Shown here: positions 18,957 through 28,139 of the stretch, piece by piece | How the letters are laid out: every line of letters begins with the position of its first letter | How positions within the stretch are numbered: position 1 is the first letter of the stretch | Source: Bacteroidota bacterium | GTDB taxonomy: Bacteria > Bacteroidota > Bacteroidia > Chitinophagales > Chitinophagaceae | Direction: 5' to 3' | Assembly: GCA_005882315.1 (NCBI GenBank) | Contig: VBAR01000004.1 | Coordinates: forward strand, 105,507-169,506 | Length of the DNA: 64,000 bases | Notes under the pieces: generated by a model | Told to the model about the DNA's origin: nothing | Seen by the model: the letters and a program-made list of their open reading frames with translations, nothing else | Database searches by the model: none | Position numbers and translations under genes: made by a program

Positions 18957-20396
18957 ATGCCACCAACCACTGAATTAAAAAGAACAATCAGTTTTACTAC
19001 TGCTGCATCGTTAGTTATTGGAGGAGTTATCGGCTCCGGTATTTTTATGCGTCCGGCGGAAATGGCCGGGCAATTAGGTTCTCCTTATTTAATAATGTTA
19101 GCATGGATCATTGCCGGCACTATTACTTTATTAAGCGCCATGTCCACTGCTGAAATTGGGGCAATGATGCCCGAAACAGGAGGCCAGTATGTGTACATGA
19201 AAAAGATCTATGGCGATTTCTGGGGTTATCTTTTTGGCTGGGCAAATTTTGCCGTGATCAATACTGCCGGCACTGCTGCTGTTACTTTTATAATCGGTCA
19301 GTACTTTGAATATTTTGTAAAGCTTCCGCGGTTTTCGGAAGCTGTTGAACAATCAGTAAGTTTTCATCTCCCAATGATGGGCGACATTTTTCCACTACAG
19401 AATTTTGGAGTAAAAATTTTTACAATCATTGTACTGGGACTTTTATCCCTGGTTGGCTATTACAGTACTAAAGCCGGCGGAGCTTTGCAACGTTATCTTA
19501 CATATGCAAAAATGCTTGCGATCTTATTTATTGTTTTTGGTTTATTGTTTTCAGGAAAAGGAAGTTTGCAAAATTTTATTATAGAGGATCATGGAATAAA
19601 ACCCGTAGGTTTTGCTTTGGTGGCTGCGATGGTGGCTGCCTGTAATGGCGCCTTACAGGCTTTTGACGGATACAGTATAATGCTGACAATAGGTGGTGAA
19701 ATAAAAAATCCGAAAAAAAATATTCCCCGAAGTCTTATTATGGGGCTTATTGTTTGTATGATCGTTTACATTCTCATTACTGCGGCAATGATGTATATAC
19801 TGCCCGTTGGTGTAATGGCAAAATCTTCATTGGTAGCCACGGATGCAATGATGGTTGCATTTGGTACTATTGGCGGTGGAATTGTTGCAGGATTGATTTG
19901 TATAAATGTACTTGGCACTTCAAATGGAAATGTGTTTACATCACCACGTATGACATTTGCAATGGCCGAGCAAGGCAGATTTTTTGCATCGACTGGCATC
20001 GTCAACAAAAAATACGAGACCCCGGGTAATGCTTTTCTTATTCATTTTGTATGGATGCTTATTCTCGTATTGAGCGGTTCATTTACTATTCTTGCCGATC
20101 TCTATATTTTTATTGTGTGGCTGTTTAACCTGATGCTGGTAGCCGGAGTTATTATTTTAAGAAAGAGGATGCCGGATGCTGAACGGCCTTATAAAGTCTG
20201 GGGCTATCCGTGGGTACCTATTATTGTTATCATCTTTAATGCCTTTTACCTCGTAATGACCTTGTATAATGATATTAAGAACTACAATATGGGTAAATCG
20301 AATACAATTAATTCTGTAATTGGCCTGGTACTTACTGCCATTGGTATCCCATTATATTTTTATTTTCGCAGGAAATACAAAACAGATAATTCTTAG
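18957..20396 (+). CDS. APC-family amino acid permease
   Basis: 479-residue secondary transporter with about 12 membrane helices, taking up or exchanging amino acids. The APC hallmark GGVIGSGIFMRPAEMA is in helix 1 (residues 22-37) and LLSAMSTAEIGAMMPETGG in helix 2; LQAFDGYSIMLTIGGEIKNPKKNIPRS-type motif (FDGYSIMLTIGGEIKNP) follows helix 6. Substrate not predictable; LAT-like members carry Ser/Thr or neutral amino acids. Only 3 bp separate it from the next small membrane protein, suggesting cotranscription. Confidence 0.88.
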   Translation: MPPTTELKRTISFTTAASLVIGGVIGSGIFMRPAEMAGQLGSPYLIMLAWIIAGTITLLSAMSTAEIGAMMPETGGQYVYMKKIYGDFWGYLFGWANFAVINTAGTAAVTFIIGQYFEYFVKLPRFSEAVEQSVSFHLPMMGDIFPLQNFGVKIFTIIVLGLLSLVGYYSTKAGGALQRYLTYAKMLAILFIVFGLLFSGKGSLQNFIIEDHGIKPVGFALVAAMVAACNGALQAFDGYSIMLTIGGEIKNPKKNIPRSLIMGLIVCMIVYILITAAMMYILPVGVMAKSSLVATDAMMVAFGTIGGGIVAGLICINVLGTSNGNVFTSPRMTFAMAEQGRFFASTGIVNKKYETPGNAFLIHFVWMLILVLSGSFTILADLYIFIVWLFNLMLVAGVIILRKRMPDAERPYKVWGYPWVPIIVIIFNAFYLVMTLYNDIKNYNMGKSNTINSVIGLVLTAIGIPLYFYFRRKYKTDNS

Positions 20397-20399
20397 AAC

Positions 20400-20801
20400 A
20401 TGAACAAGAAAATGAAATGGATTGGAGTGATAGCAGCAATATTGCTGATCGTTTCCTGTTTTACACCCTGGGTGATCATTGAATCAAAAGCCATTACAGT
20501 AAGCGGTATAGATGCAACAGGAACTAATTATGGTAAGCCCGGTTATTTTCATTTCATCTTTGCTTTTTTCTTCCTGCTATTATCGTTCATTCAAAAATTA
20601 TGGGCCAAACGGTTTAATCTTTTGGTGGTTGCAATAAATGTTGCCTGGGCCGCTAAAAATTATTTTTTACTCACTGCTTGCGCAGGCGGTGAATGTCCCG
20701 TTTCTCAAATAGGATTATGGCTAATGTTATTTGCATCAGGTGTTATGCTTATATCTTCTTTTTTCCCTGATATTGAAATAAAACAAGAGCAGAAGAGCTG
20801 A
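20400..20801 (+). CDS. Small four-helix membrane protein
   Basis: 133 aa, function unknown. Hydrophobic segments near residues 8-27, 48-62, 72-90 and 100-120 suggest four membrane helices; a CAGGEC motif lies in the loop before the last helix. Starts 3 bp after the permease stop, so is translated from the same message. Similar small proteins are common in Bacteroidota without a named role. Confidence 0.6.
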   Translation: MNKKMKWIGVIAAILLIVSCFTPWVIIESKAITVSGIDATGTNYGKPGYFHFIFAFFFLLLSFIQKLWAKRFNLLVVAINVAWAAKNYFLLTACAGGECPVSQIGLWLMLFASGVMLISSFFPDIEIKQEQKS

Positions 20802-20802
20802 T

Positions 20803-22038
20803 CTAATCAAGCACTTTCAGACTCTTTCCAATAATTTCAACACATTCCATTATTTGTTCTTCTGTAATTATAAGTGGAGGGGCAAAACGAATTTTATCGC
20901 CATGCGTTGGTTTTGCAAGCAGGCCATTTTCTTTTAGTTCAAGACAGAGATCCCATGCCGCCTCTTTATTTGGATGATTGATAACAATTGCATTCAGCAA
21001 ACCCTTTCCACGAATGATGCTGATATGCCGGGAATCCAGTTTCTTTAATTCACCTCTCAGTATTATACCCATTGTTTCTGCATTCCCTATCATTTTTTCA
21101 TCTTTTAAAACCTGTAAGGAAGCTATTGCAGTTTTTGCTGCTAATGGATTACCACCATATGTACTTCCATGTTCGCCGGGTTTTATTGTCATCATTATTT
21201 CATCATCAGCAAGCACTGCACTCACTGGCAACATGCCGCCGCTTAATGCTTTCCCTAACAATAAAATATCAGGTCTTATATTTTCATGGTCACAGGCAAG
21301 CATTTTACCTGTTCTTGCTAAGCCTGTTTGTATTTCATCAGCAATGAAAAGTGCATTCGCTGCTTCGCATAACTGTTTAGCTCTTGATAAATATCCCTCA
21401 TCAGGTACCAACACACCGGCTTCACCTTGTATTGGTTCTACTAAAAAGCCGGCGACACTTTTATCTTTTAATGCTTCGGCTAAAGCCGGAATATCATTAT
21501 AAGGAATAGAAATAAATCCGGACATATACGGCCCGAAATTTTTTCTTGCAGACTGATCACTGCTGAAAGAAATAATAGTAGTGGTACGACCATGAAAATT
21601 TCCTTCACACACAATTATTTTCGCTTCGCCTTCCTGAATGCCTTTTACTTCATAGGCCCATTTCCGACAAAGTTTAATACCGGTTTCAACTGCTTCAACA
21701 CCTGTATTCATTGGCAACACTTTATCATAACCAAAATATTCGGTGATAAACTTTTCATATTCACCCAACAGGTTATTATGGAATGCACGGCTTGTTAAAG
21801 TAAGTTGCTGTGCCTGTTCTATAAATGCTTTTAAGATCTTTGGATGACAATGGCCCTGGTTAACGGCAGAATAGCCGCTTAAAAAATCATAATAGCGTTT
21901 GCCATCTATATCCCACAGGTAAACACCTTCGCCTTTTGAAAGCACAACCGGCAACGGGTGATAATTATGTGCACCGTATTTTTTTTCGAGATCTAAATAA
22001 TATTGTGTTTTATCGGATAACATAATAGTTGATGTCAT
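20803..22038 (-). CDS. rocD: Ornithine aminotransferase
   Basis: PLP enzyme converting ornithine and 2-oxoglutarate into glutamate-5-semialdehyde and glutamate (arginine catabolism/proline link). 411 aa. Conserved points: [18 protein letters not shown] near residue 50, [40 protein letters not shown], and the PLP lysine in [14 protein letters not shown]. Converges on the small membrane protein gene with 1 bp between stops. A later ATG (MLSDKTQ) is a possible start. Confidence 0.93.
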   Translation of the reverse strand: MTSTIMLSDKTQYYLDLEKKYGAHNYHPLPVVLSKGEGVYLWDIDGKRYYDFLSGYSAVNQGHCHPKILKAFIEQAQQLTLTSRAFHNNLLGEYEKFITEYFGYDKVLPMNTGVEAVETGIKLCRKWAYEVKGIQEGEAKIIVCEGNFHGRTTTIISFSSDQSARKNFGPYMSGFISIPYNDIPALAEALKDKSVAGFLVEPIQGEAGVLVPDEGYLSRAKQLCEAANALFIADEIQTGLARTGKMLACDHENIRPDILLLGKALSGGMLPVSAVLADDEIMMTIKPGEHGSTYGGNPLAAKTAIASLQVLKDEKMIGNAETMGIILRGELKKLDSRHISIIRGKGLLNAIVINHPNKEAAWDLCLELKENGLLAKPTHGDKIRFAPPLIITEEQIMECVEIIGKSLKVLD

Positions 22039-22086
22039 AAAAAGATAATAGTGAAAAGATGATAAGTAATAATGAATGCTCGGGAA

Positions 22087-22103
22087 CCTCCCCTTTGGGG
22101 AGG
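22087..22103. repeat. CCTCCCCTTTGGGGAGG palindrome
   Basis: Perfect 17-bp palindrome in the 228-bp gap between rocD and the VOC gene; same style as the CCCCTAAAGGGG copies elsewhere. It is followed by AGGAGGGG. Rest of the gap holds nothing recognisable. Confidence 0.65.
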
Positions 22104-22266
22104 CAGGAGGGGCTACCCTCGATGATTGAGTAGATCGAGATTATTCTTGAGGAATGATAAGAATAAATATGATTTGTTGTGCGACATTTGCATGCAAGAT
22201 AAGAAAAGAAGCGTAGAGTTTTAAGTAATAGGTTATAAGTTTATACAGTTAGATTAAATTTTTTAT

Positions 22267-22752
22267 ATGGCTTACACAATTCCTTCAGGCACAAGAATCG
22301 GGCATGTGCATTTAAAAGTAGCTGATCTTGAGAGGTCGTTAAAGTTTTATCGGGATCTGCTCGGTTTTGAGGTTCAGCAATACTACGGTGATAGCGCCGT
22401 GTTTATTTCGGCTGGTGGTTATCATCATCATATCGGGCTCAATACATGGCACAGTAAAAATGCAGGACCAGCACCGATAAATACAGCAGGACTTTATCAT
22501 ACAGCAATATTGTATCCCACAAGAAAAGACCTTGCAATTGCATTGAAGAGATTGATTGACGCAAAATATCCGTTGACTGGTGCAAGTGATCATGGTGTAT
22601 CAGAAGCTCTTTATATGGATGATCCGGACAAAAATGGAGTAGAGTTGTATTGGGATAAACCCAAAGAAGAATGGCCAGTTGATGAAAAAGGAAATCTTGT
22701 AATGGGAACAGACAGACTTGATCTCGAATCCTTACTTGCTTTAGCAGAATAA
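22267..22752 (+). CDS. VOC (glyoxalase/extradiol dioxygenase-like) protein
   Basis: 161 aa protein with paired beta-alpha-beta-beta-beta modules. Likely metal ligands: His in IGHVHLKV (residue 14-16 region), His in GLYHTAIL (near 79) and Glu in NGVELYWD (near 125). Resembles CatE-type catechol dioxygenases and related glyoxalases, but the reaction is not known. Its 3' end overlaps that of ispE by 12 bp, tail to tail. Confidence 0.85.
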   Translation: MAYTIPSGTRIGHVHLKVADLERSLKFYRDLLGFEVQQYYGDSAVFISAGGYHHHIGLNTWHSKNAGPAPINTAGLYHTAILYPTRKDLAIALKRLIDAKYPLTGASDHGVSEALYMDDPDKNGVELYWDKPKEEWPVDEKGNLVMGTDRLDLESLLALAE

Positions 22753-23553
22753 CTCTTTTGTAAAATAATTTCCAGGGAAATCGATCTTCATCTTTTTCTC
22801 TTTTTCAAATAAACCAAAAACAGAAGAACCGCTTCCACTCATAGCTGCATATATGGCTCCGTTGTTATAAAGAGTTTCTTTTAATGATTTTATTTCAGGA
22901 TATTTTTTGAATACCGGTTCTTCAAAATCATTTTTCAATTTATCTTTCCACGTTGAGACAGGTTGCTGGATAATTTCTTTAATCGGTTTTGCAGGCAGGG
23001 TAGGAGTGAGTTGTGTAAATGCCCAACCTGTATTGATATGAATACCGGGATTAATGATCAAAATTTTATAAGCTGACAGATCAATTTTTATTTCTTCCAG
23101 TATTTCTCCACGGCCTGTGGCAAGACAAGGTTTGTTGATGATAAAGAAAGGACAATCACTACCGAGCTGTAACCCGTAACTGATAAGCTGATCGGTAGAT
23201 AAGTTGAGCTGAAATTTATCATTCAGCATTTTTAAAATAAAAGATGCATCGGCACTACCTCCTCCCAATCCTGCACCGGATGGAATTGTTTTATGTAAAT
23301 GAATTTTTATTGCTGGCAGTTCAGGGAAATCTTTTTTCAGTAGTTGATATGCTTTAAAGCAAATGTTTTCTTCGGGCTTAACATCAATTTCATTTCCTGT
23401 TACTGTAAGCTCAGTTTTATCTGCAGAAATAATTTCAAGAACATCTTTAATAGTAATCGGGAAAAATATTGTTTCAAGATTATGGTAACCATCCGGACGT
23501 TTGCCGGTAATGCTTAAGCCAAGATTGATCTTGCAGTTAGGAAATGTTACCAT
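22741..23553 (-). CDS. ispE: 4-(cytidine 5'-diphospho)-2-C-methyl-D-erythritol kinase
   Basis: GHMP kinase of the MEP pathway for isoprenoids. 270 aa from MVTFPNCKINLGL. The substrate motif FPNCKINLGL is at the start and the ATP motif IPSGAGLGGGSADAS near residue 93. An in-frame extension of 42 codons upstream is rejected: it would be translated from dispersed repeat DNA (23605-23680). Shows the species uses the non-mevalonate route at least for this step. Confidence 0.95.
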   Translation of the reverse strand: MVTFPNCKINLGLSITGKRPDGYHNLETIFFPITIKDVLEIISADKTELTVTGNEIDVKPEENICFKAYQLLKKDFPELPAIKIHLHKTIPSGAGLGGGSADASFILKMLNDKFQLNLSTDQLISYGLQLGSDCPFFIINKPCLATGRGEILEEIKIDLSAYKILIINPGIHINTGWAFTQLTPTLPAKPIKEIIQQPVSTWKDKLKNDFEEPVFKKYPEIKSLKETLYNNGAIYAAMSGSGSSVFGLFEKEKKMKIDFPGNYFTKELFC

Positions 23554-23604
23554 TAAGAGATTATTCGGATATGCTGAGTGGCGATAAGAACGTACAAGTG
23601 AGTG

Positions 23605-23625
23605 ACCCTTCGACAAGCTCAGGGT
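23605..23625. repeat. Dispersed palindrome upstream of ispE
   Basis: A 21-bp imperfect palindrome with arms ACCCT and AGGGT around CTTCGACAAGCTC, of a type often scattered in bacterial genomes. It lies 52 bp before the ispE start. Confidence 0.6.
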
Positions 23626-23656
23626 AAACTGCGACGCAATTGCTGAAAAAAGAACA

Positions 23657-23680
23657 GAACCCTGAACGGAGCGCCGCAAC
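23657..23680 (-). repeat. GTTGCGTCGC family, copy 1
   Basis: The minus strand reads GTTGCGGCGC-TCCG-TTCAGGGTTC, aligned without gaps to 24-bp copies at 26726-26749 and 54150-54173. Confidence 0.65.
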
Positions 23681-23717
23681 AGAAACTTAATAGTAGTAAT
23701 GTCGCCCGGTACAAAAA

Positions 23718-24320
23718 TTATTTCTTCTTCCGGCTGTTTATTTCATCACGTATAGCAACGGCCCTGATATAATCTTCTGATTCCAGCACATTGTTCAGGA
23801 GTTCATTCAGTTCATCCAGCGTCATTGTTTTTAGATCTTCCTTACCGGTATGCTGCGGTTCTTCCACTGCAACTTCCTGTCCTTTTTTCTTTTTGCCGCC
23901 TTTTTCCTGGTCTTCCATTACAATGCCAGCACTCTCGAGAATGTTTTCGTAGGTATAAATAGGGCAGCCAAAACGAACGGCCAGCGCCAATGCATCAGAT
24001 GTACGGGAATCGATCTCCACCGTGTCATTATCGGATGAGCAAACAAGCTTTGAGTAAAAAATCCCTTCCTGCAGATCGCAGATGATGATCTCATGCAATG
24101 TGAGTGCAAAAGCATTCATGAAATTTTTCATCAGGTCGTGGGTAAGTGGACGACTGGGCTGCATTTTTTCAAGTGCCACTGCAATTGCCTGTGCTTCAAA
24201 ACCACCAATAACAATGGGCAAACGGCGAACACCATTTGCCTCTCCCAATACAACTGCATACGAATGTGTTTGCGTAATACTGTGCGAAAGGGCTACTATT
24301 TCCAATTCTATTTTCTTCAT
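23718..24320 (-). CDS. Bifunctional nuclease family (DUF151) protein with UVR motif
   Basis: 200 aa. N-terminal DUF151 domain: VVLGEANGVRRLPIVIGGFEAQAIA near residue 24 onward, with the conserved SRTSDALALAVRFGCPIY motif around residue 120. A charged linker leads to a C-terminal UvrB/UvrC-like helix pair (TLDELNELLNNVLESEDYIRA). Proteins of this family have been reported as RNase/DNase; in vivo role unclear. MKKIEL start chosen; the preceding in-frame codons add an unlikely tail. Confidence 0.88.
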   Translation of the reverse strand: MKKIELEIVALSHSITQTHSYAVVLGEANGVRRLPIVIGGFEAQAIAVALEKMQPSRPLTHDLMKNFMNAFALTLHEIIICDLQEGIFYSKLVCSSDNDTVEIDSRTSDALALAVRFGCPIYTYENILESAGIVMEDQEKGGKKKKGQEVAVEEPQHTGKEDLKTMTLDELNELLNNVLESEDYIRAVAIRDEINSRKKK

Positions 24321-24345
24321 AACCGGCACGAAAATAGTCATTTTA

Positions 24346-24375
24346 ATAAAAAAAGCAGCCTAATAAAAGCTGCTT
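24346..24375 (-). terminator. Terminator of the etfBA operon
   Basis: Stem AAGCAGC (24353-24359) / GCTGCTT (24369-24375); on the minus strand it is followed by a run of T (A at 24346-24354). Confidence 0.8.
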
Positions 24376-24410
24376 TACTCAACATATTTTAATGATTTTT
24401 AAACCTCTCA

Positions 24411-25400
24411 TTAGTGCGCCTTTAATTTCCTTATAGCCTCGTTCATTTTAGGCACTACTTCAAATGCATCACCAACGATTCCATAGTCTGCCGCTTTAAA
24501 GAAAGGGGCTTCGGGGTCTTTATTGATCACCACAATCGTTTTACTGCGGTTTACTCCAGCCAGATGCTGAATAGAGCCAGAGATACCAATTGCAATATAT
24601 AAGTTAGGTGCAATGGCAAGCCCTGTTTGTCCCACATGTTCATGATGCGGACGCCAATGTGCATCGGAAACCGGACGGCTGCATGCTGTAGCTGCCCCTA
24701 ATAGTTTAGCCATTTCTTCTATCATGCCCCAGTTTTCAGGGCCTTTTAATCCGCGGCCACCACTTACAACGAGTTCGGCTTCGCTAAGCGGCACCTCGCC
24801 TGTTATTTTATTTATGGCTGTTATTTTTACTTTGGGTGTATCAACTGTTGCGTTGAATGCAACAACTTCCGCTGTTCCACCGCCGGCTATTGTTTGGAAG
24901 GAGTTGGGCTGTATCGCAATAATTTTTACAGCTGTATTTACAGCGATCTTTGCAAAGGCCTTTCCTGAGAACACTCCTTTTTTCACTACAAAACCCCGTC
25001 CGACCGGATCATCCGGGCGGGCATTACTTGTATCAGGTAAACCAACTGCACCGGAAATTAATCCGGCTTTCAGTTTTGCAGAAAGACGTGGGGCTATTGC
25101 TTTTCCATTTACATTATTTGAGAACACAACTACAGTTGCGCCGCAAGCCTGTACTGCCTGCGCAATCACATTCGTATAAGTTTGCGCATCAAGGTTGGTC
25201 AATGCATCATTATTTACATGATGAATTTTTGAAACACCATATTTTCCTAATGCAGCGATATCATCTTTTATTGTGCCCAAAATAATTCCTTCAGCACTTG
25301 TGCCGAGTTGCGCTGCTAATTTGCTGCCATAAGTCAAAGCTTCAAAGGAAGATTTTTTTACCTGGCCTTCTGATTGATCTATAAAAACTAAAACAGACAT
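24411..25400 (-). CDS. etfA: Electron transfer flavoprotein alpha subunit
   Basis: Carries FAD and passes electrons from acyl-CoA and other dehydrogenases to the ETF:quinone oxidoreductase. 329 aa. The FAD-binding C-terminal domain is clear: VSGGRGLKGPENWG near residue 212, GQTGLAIAPNLYIAIGISGSIQH and INKDPEAPFFKAADYGIVGD. Second gene of etfB-etfA, 54 bp after etfB and closed by a terminator. Confidence 0.96.
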   Translation of the reverse strand: MSVLVFIDQSEGQVKKSSFEALTYGSKLAAQLGTSAEGIILGTIKDDIAALGKYGVSKIHHVNNDALTNLDAQTYTNVIAQAVQACGATVVVFSNNVNGKAIAPRLSAKLKAGLISGAVGLPDTSNARPDDPVGRGFVVKKGVFSGKAFAKIAVNTAVKIIAIQPNSFQTIAGGGTAEVVAFNATVDTPKVKITAINKITGEVPLSEAELVVSGGRGLKGPENWGMIEEMAKLLGAATACSRPVSDAHWRPHHEHVGQTGLAIAPNLYIAIGISGSIQHLAGVNRSKTIVVINKDPEAPFFKAADYGIVGDAFEVVPKMNEAIRKLKAH

Positions 25401-25454
25401 ATGAGTTGATTGAAGAGTTATGTGATATTAAGATATTGGATATTGAGATATTAG

Positions 25455-26198
25455 TTAAATAACTTTTGCTTCTTCATGTAACAAGCGAACCAGTTCTTCA
25501 GGATTATCTGCAGGAACCAATTTTACACCTGCCTTAGCGGGTGGTAATTCAAAACTAGTTATTGAAGTGAGTGGATCAACCGCTGCAGGTTCTGTTACTT
25601 TCAATGGTTTTGTTCTTGCAGCCATAATGCCTCGCATATTTGGTATGCGTTGCTCAGCAACACCTTTCTGGCAGCTTACAACAACTGGCAAATCCACTTC
25701 ACAAACTTCTTCGCCACCTTCAATCTCTCTTGTGATGGTTGCTTTGTTTCCGGCCAGATCAAATTTTGTTGCCAATGAAACATAGGGGAGGTTCAGTAGT
25801 TCCGCAACCATTCCACCGATTGATGAACCGTTATAGTCAATTGTTTCTTTTCCGGTAAAGACCAGATCATAGCCACCTTGTTTTGCTACTTCAGCAATTT
25901 GCGATGCGATATAAAAACTATCATGACTGTCTGCATTTACGCGGAAAGCTTCATCGCCACCAAGTGCAAGTGCTTTACGGATGATAGGTTCAGCATCAGC
26001 AGCACCAACTGTACAAAGATGAATAACCGTTGATGCATCTGCTTCTTTCAGTTCAATGGCACGAACCAATGCATACCATTCATCGTAAGGATTAATGATC
26101 CACTGCACACCGTTGTTATCGAATTTCGTGTTGTTATCGGTGAAGGCTATTTTTGCCGTTGTGTCCGGCGTTTTGCTTATACAGACAAGAATCTTCAT
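25455..26198 (-). CDS. etfB: Electron transfer flavoprotein beta subunit
   Basis: Partner of EtfA; binds AMP. 247 aa. Signature region LNLPYVSLATKFDL with VVSCQKGVAEQRIPNMRGIM following, and the N-terminal KILVCISKTPDTTAK. Precedes etfA on the same strand. A TATCTTTG -7 box lies 46 bp upstream. Confidence 0.96.
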   Translation of the reverse strand: MKILVCISKTPDTTAKIAFTDNNTKFDNNGVQWIINPYDEWYALVRAIELKEADASTVIHLCTVGAADAEPIIRKALALGGDEAFRVNADSHDSFYIASQIAEVAKQGGYDLVFTGKETIDYNGSSIGGMVAELLNLPYVSLATKFDLAGNKATITREIEGGEEVCEVDLPVVVSCQKGVAEQRIPNMRGIMAARTKPLKVTEPAAVDPLTSITSFELPPAKAGVKLVPADNPEELVRLLHEEAKVI

Positions 26199-26243
26199 GT
26201 GAGATTATTTAGGTCAGAGAAATAGTTGTTTATGCAACCAAAG

Positions 26244-26251
26244 CAAAGATA
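26244..26251 (-). promoter_or_regulatory. -7 box of the etfBA promoter
   Basis: TATCTTTG on the minus strand fits TAnnTTTG. No TTG at the expected distance, so only half supported. Confidence 0.45.
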
Positions 26252-26299
26252 AGGGTGGGCAATTAATATTTAGTAATTAATAACTAATAATTTTTCCAG

Positions 26300-26611
26300 A
26301 TGGATAGGATAGTGCGAATAAATGAAATGCTTAGAGATAACCCTGCAGATAGTTTTCTGCAGCATGCTCTTGCGCTGGAGTATATCAAGCTGGGTAATGA
26401 TGCAGATGCACAGAAATTATTTGAAGTAATACTGGAACGAGAGCCGGGTTACGTCGGCAGTTATTATCACCTCGCTAAATTGCTGGAACGAATTGGCGAA
26501 ACTGATAACGCAATTAAGATTTATGAAAAAGGAATGGAGGAAACAAAAAGAATAGGAGATAATCATGCATTCGGGGAATTGAGAAGTGCATATGAGGAGT
26601 TAACTTTTTAG
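26300..26611 (+). CDS. Small TPR protein
   Basis: 103 aa with about two tetratricopeptide helical pairs (ADAQKLFEVILEREPGYVGS; YHLAKLLERIGETDNAIKIY). No signal peptide, cytoplasmic. Likely a protein-protein adaptor; partner unknown. Stands alone, divergent from etfB. Confidence 0.75.
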   Translation: MDRIVRINEMLRDNPADSFLQHALALEYIKLGNDADAQKLFEVILEREPGYVGSYYHLAKLLERIGETDNAIKIYEKGMEETKRIGDNHAFGELRSAYEELTF

Positions 26612-26619
26612 CCCCCTGT

Positions 26620-26633
26620 CCCCCTAAAGGGGG
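26620..26633. repeat. CCCCCTAAAGGGGG dispersed palindrome
   Basis: Perfect 14-bp palindrome preceded by GCCCCCTGTC, right after the TPR gene stop; the copy at 29291 has the same left flank. Confidence 0.7.
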
Positions 26634-26725
26634 AACTTAGTTCGAAAAATTTTTAGACCATCGAAAATGCTTTGAGTACAATTTTTTATTTATGAAATCA
26701 ACTGTATTGCTACTATTGAACTTTT

Positions 26726-26749
26726 GTTGCGTCGCACTCTTCAGGGTTC
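26726..26749 (+). repeat. GTTGCGTCGC family, copy 2
   Basis: GTTGCGTCGC-ACTC-TTCAGGGTTC in the gap before tilS. See 23657 and 54150. Confidence 0.7.
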
Positions 26750-26768
26750 AGAACAATATTGAACAAAT

Positions 26769-28139
26769 TTGAATTTACTGCAACGATATCAACAGTTCAT
26801 TAAAGACGAAAATCTTTTCTCATCAAAAGATAAGTTACTGCTGGCTGTAAGCGGTGGTGTAGACTCTGTTGTGCTTTGTGAATTATGTAAACAGTCTGGC
26901 TACGATTTTATTATTGCTCATTGCAATTTTCAATTAAGAGGAGATGAGAGTGAAAGAGATGAACAGTTTGTAAGAGCATTGGGAGAAAAGTATAAGGTTG
27001 AGGTTAAGGTTAAGAAATTTGATACGCAGAAATATGCTGATGAAAATAAATTATCAATCCAGGAGGCAGCGAGAGTTTTAAGATATGAATGGTTTGAGGA
27101 AATTGTCAATGGGCAATGGGCAACGGGCAATTCTGAGAATCCTATTCACCACTCACCGCTCACCACTCACCTGCTCACTGCACATCATAAGGATGATAAT
27201 GCAGAAACTGTATTGATGAATTTTTGCCGCGGTACAGGTTTGCATGGATTGACTGGTATTCCTGTTTCTTATGGCCATATCAAAAGGCCAATGCTTTGTT
27301 TTACACGGGAAGAAATCCTGGAGTTTTCAAAAGAGAATAAATTGGAGTTTGTTGAAGACTCTTCTAATCAATCTTCCAAATACACAAGAAATTTTTTCAG
27401 GAATGAAATTATTCCAGCCATCAGCAAAGTTTATCCCCAGGTAAAAGAAAACCTTGCTGATAATATTGAAAGGTTTAAAGAAATAGAAAAACTTTACAAA
27501 CTATCAGTAGCCGGTTTAAAAAAGAAACTGGTAAAAGAGAAAGGAAGCGAATGGCATATTCCTATCAAACAATTACTGGGTTATAATAACCGGGCATTGA
27601 TCTATGAAATAATTTCAGAGTTTGGGTTCGGCGAAAAACAAATTGTTGAAGTGTTGAAGTTAGCCGAAAGCGAATCGGGTCGTTATATTGATTCCCCGTC
27701 ATTTAATTACAGGTTGATCAAACACCGTCATTGGTTTATCATCAGCCCGGTGCAGTCTGCAGCATCCGGGATCATTATAATTGAACAGAAAGATAAAAAT
27801 GTTGGATTCGAAAAAGGTATTTTACATATAGAGGAAACCAATAGCCAGAAGCCAACAACCGGCAATGCAACTGCATGTCTTGATTCAAAAGAGATCAGCT
27901 ATCCGCTAATTCTTCGTAAATGGAAACAAGGCGATTATTTTTATCCATTGGGCATGAAGAAAAAGAAAAAACTTTCCCGGTTTTTTATTGATAGTAAACT
28001 TTCAAAGCCTGCTAAAGAAAAAATTTGGGTAATTGAAAGTAATAAAAAAATTATCTGGGTTGTTGGTCACCGGATAGATGAACGTTTTAAAATTACCGGG
28101 AAAACGAAATCAGTTCTGAAACTGGAACTAAAATCCTGA
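26769..28139 (+). CDS. tilS: tRNA(Ile)-lysidine synthase
   Basis: Modifies C34 of the tRNA-Ile(CAU) anticodon to lysidine with ATP and lysine; essential for reading AUA. 456 aa. PP-loop SGGVDS at residues 28-33, AHHKDDNAET near residue 139, C-terminal TilS domain ending in PLGMKKKKKLSRFFID. The only start that fits is TTG at 26769: an in-frame TGA lies 9 bp upstream and no early ATG exists. Residues ~113-137 are an insertion made of intergenic-type heptad repeats (separate entry). 3' end overlaps the rhomboid gene by 12 bp. Confidence 0.92.
   Translation: MNLLQRYQQFIKDENLFSSKDKLLLAVSGGVDSVVLCELCKQSGYDFIIAHCNFQLRGDESERDEQFVRALGEKYKVEVKVKKFDTQKYADENKLSIQEAARVLRYEWFEEIVNGQWATGNSENPIHHSPLTTHLLTAHHKDDNAETVLMNFCRGTGLHGLTGIPVSYGHIKRPMLCFTREEILEFSKENKLEFVEDSSNQSSKYTRNFFRNEIIPAISKVYPQVKENLADNIERFKEIEKLYKLSVAGLKKKLVKEKGSEWHIPIKQLLGYNNRALIYEIISEFGFGEKQIVEVLKLAESESGRYIDSPSFNYRLIKHRHWFIISPVQSAASGIIIIEQKDKNVGFEKGILHIEETNSQKPTTGNATACLDSKEISYPLILRKWKQGDYFYPLGMKKKKKLSRFFIDSKLSKPAKEKIWVIESNKKIIWVVGHRIDERFKITGKTKSVLKLELKS
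27105..27178. repeat. Heptad repeat insertion inside tilS
   Basis: Two arrays in frame: GGGCAAY x3 (27111-27131) and a run ATTCACC, ACTCACC, GCTCACC, ACTCACC, TGCTCAC (27144-27178). The second is the complement of the GTGAATG heptads at 10135. Translated as an extra loop just before the HHxDD motif. Confidence 0.85.

Noticed and set aside
23554..23679. N-terminal extension of ispE by 42 codons
   Set aside because: Runs through two dispersed repeats and precedes the conserved family start MVTFPNCKINLGL.
26769..28139. Frameshift in tilS because of the unusual segment at residues 113-137
   Set aside because: The reading frame continues cleanly with conserved motifs on both sides, so it is an in-frame insertion.
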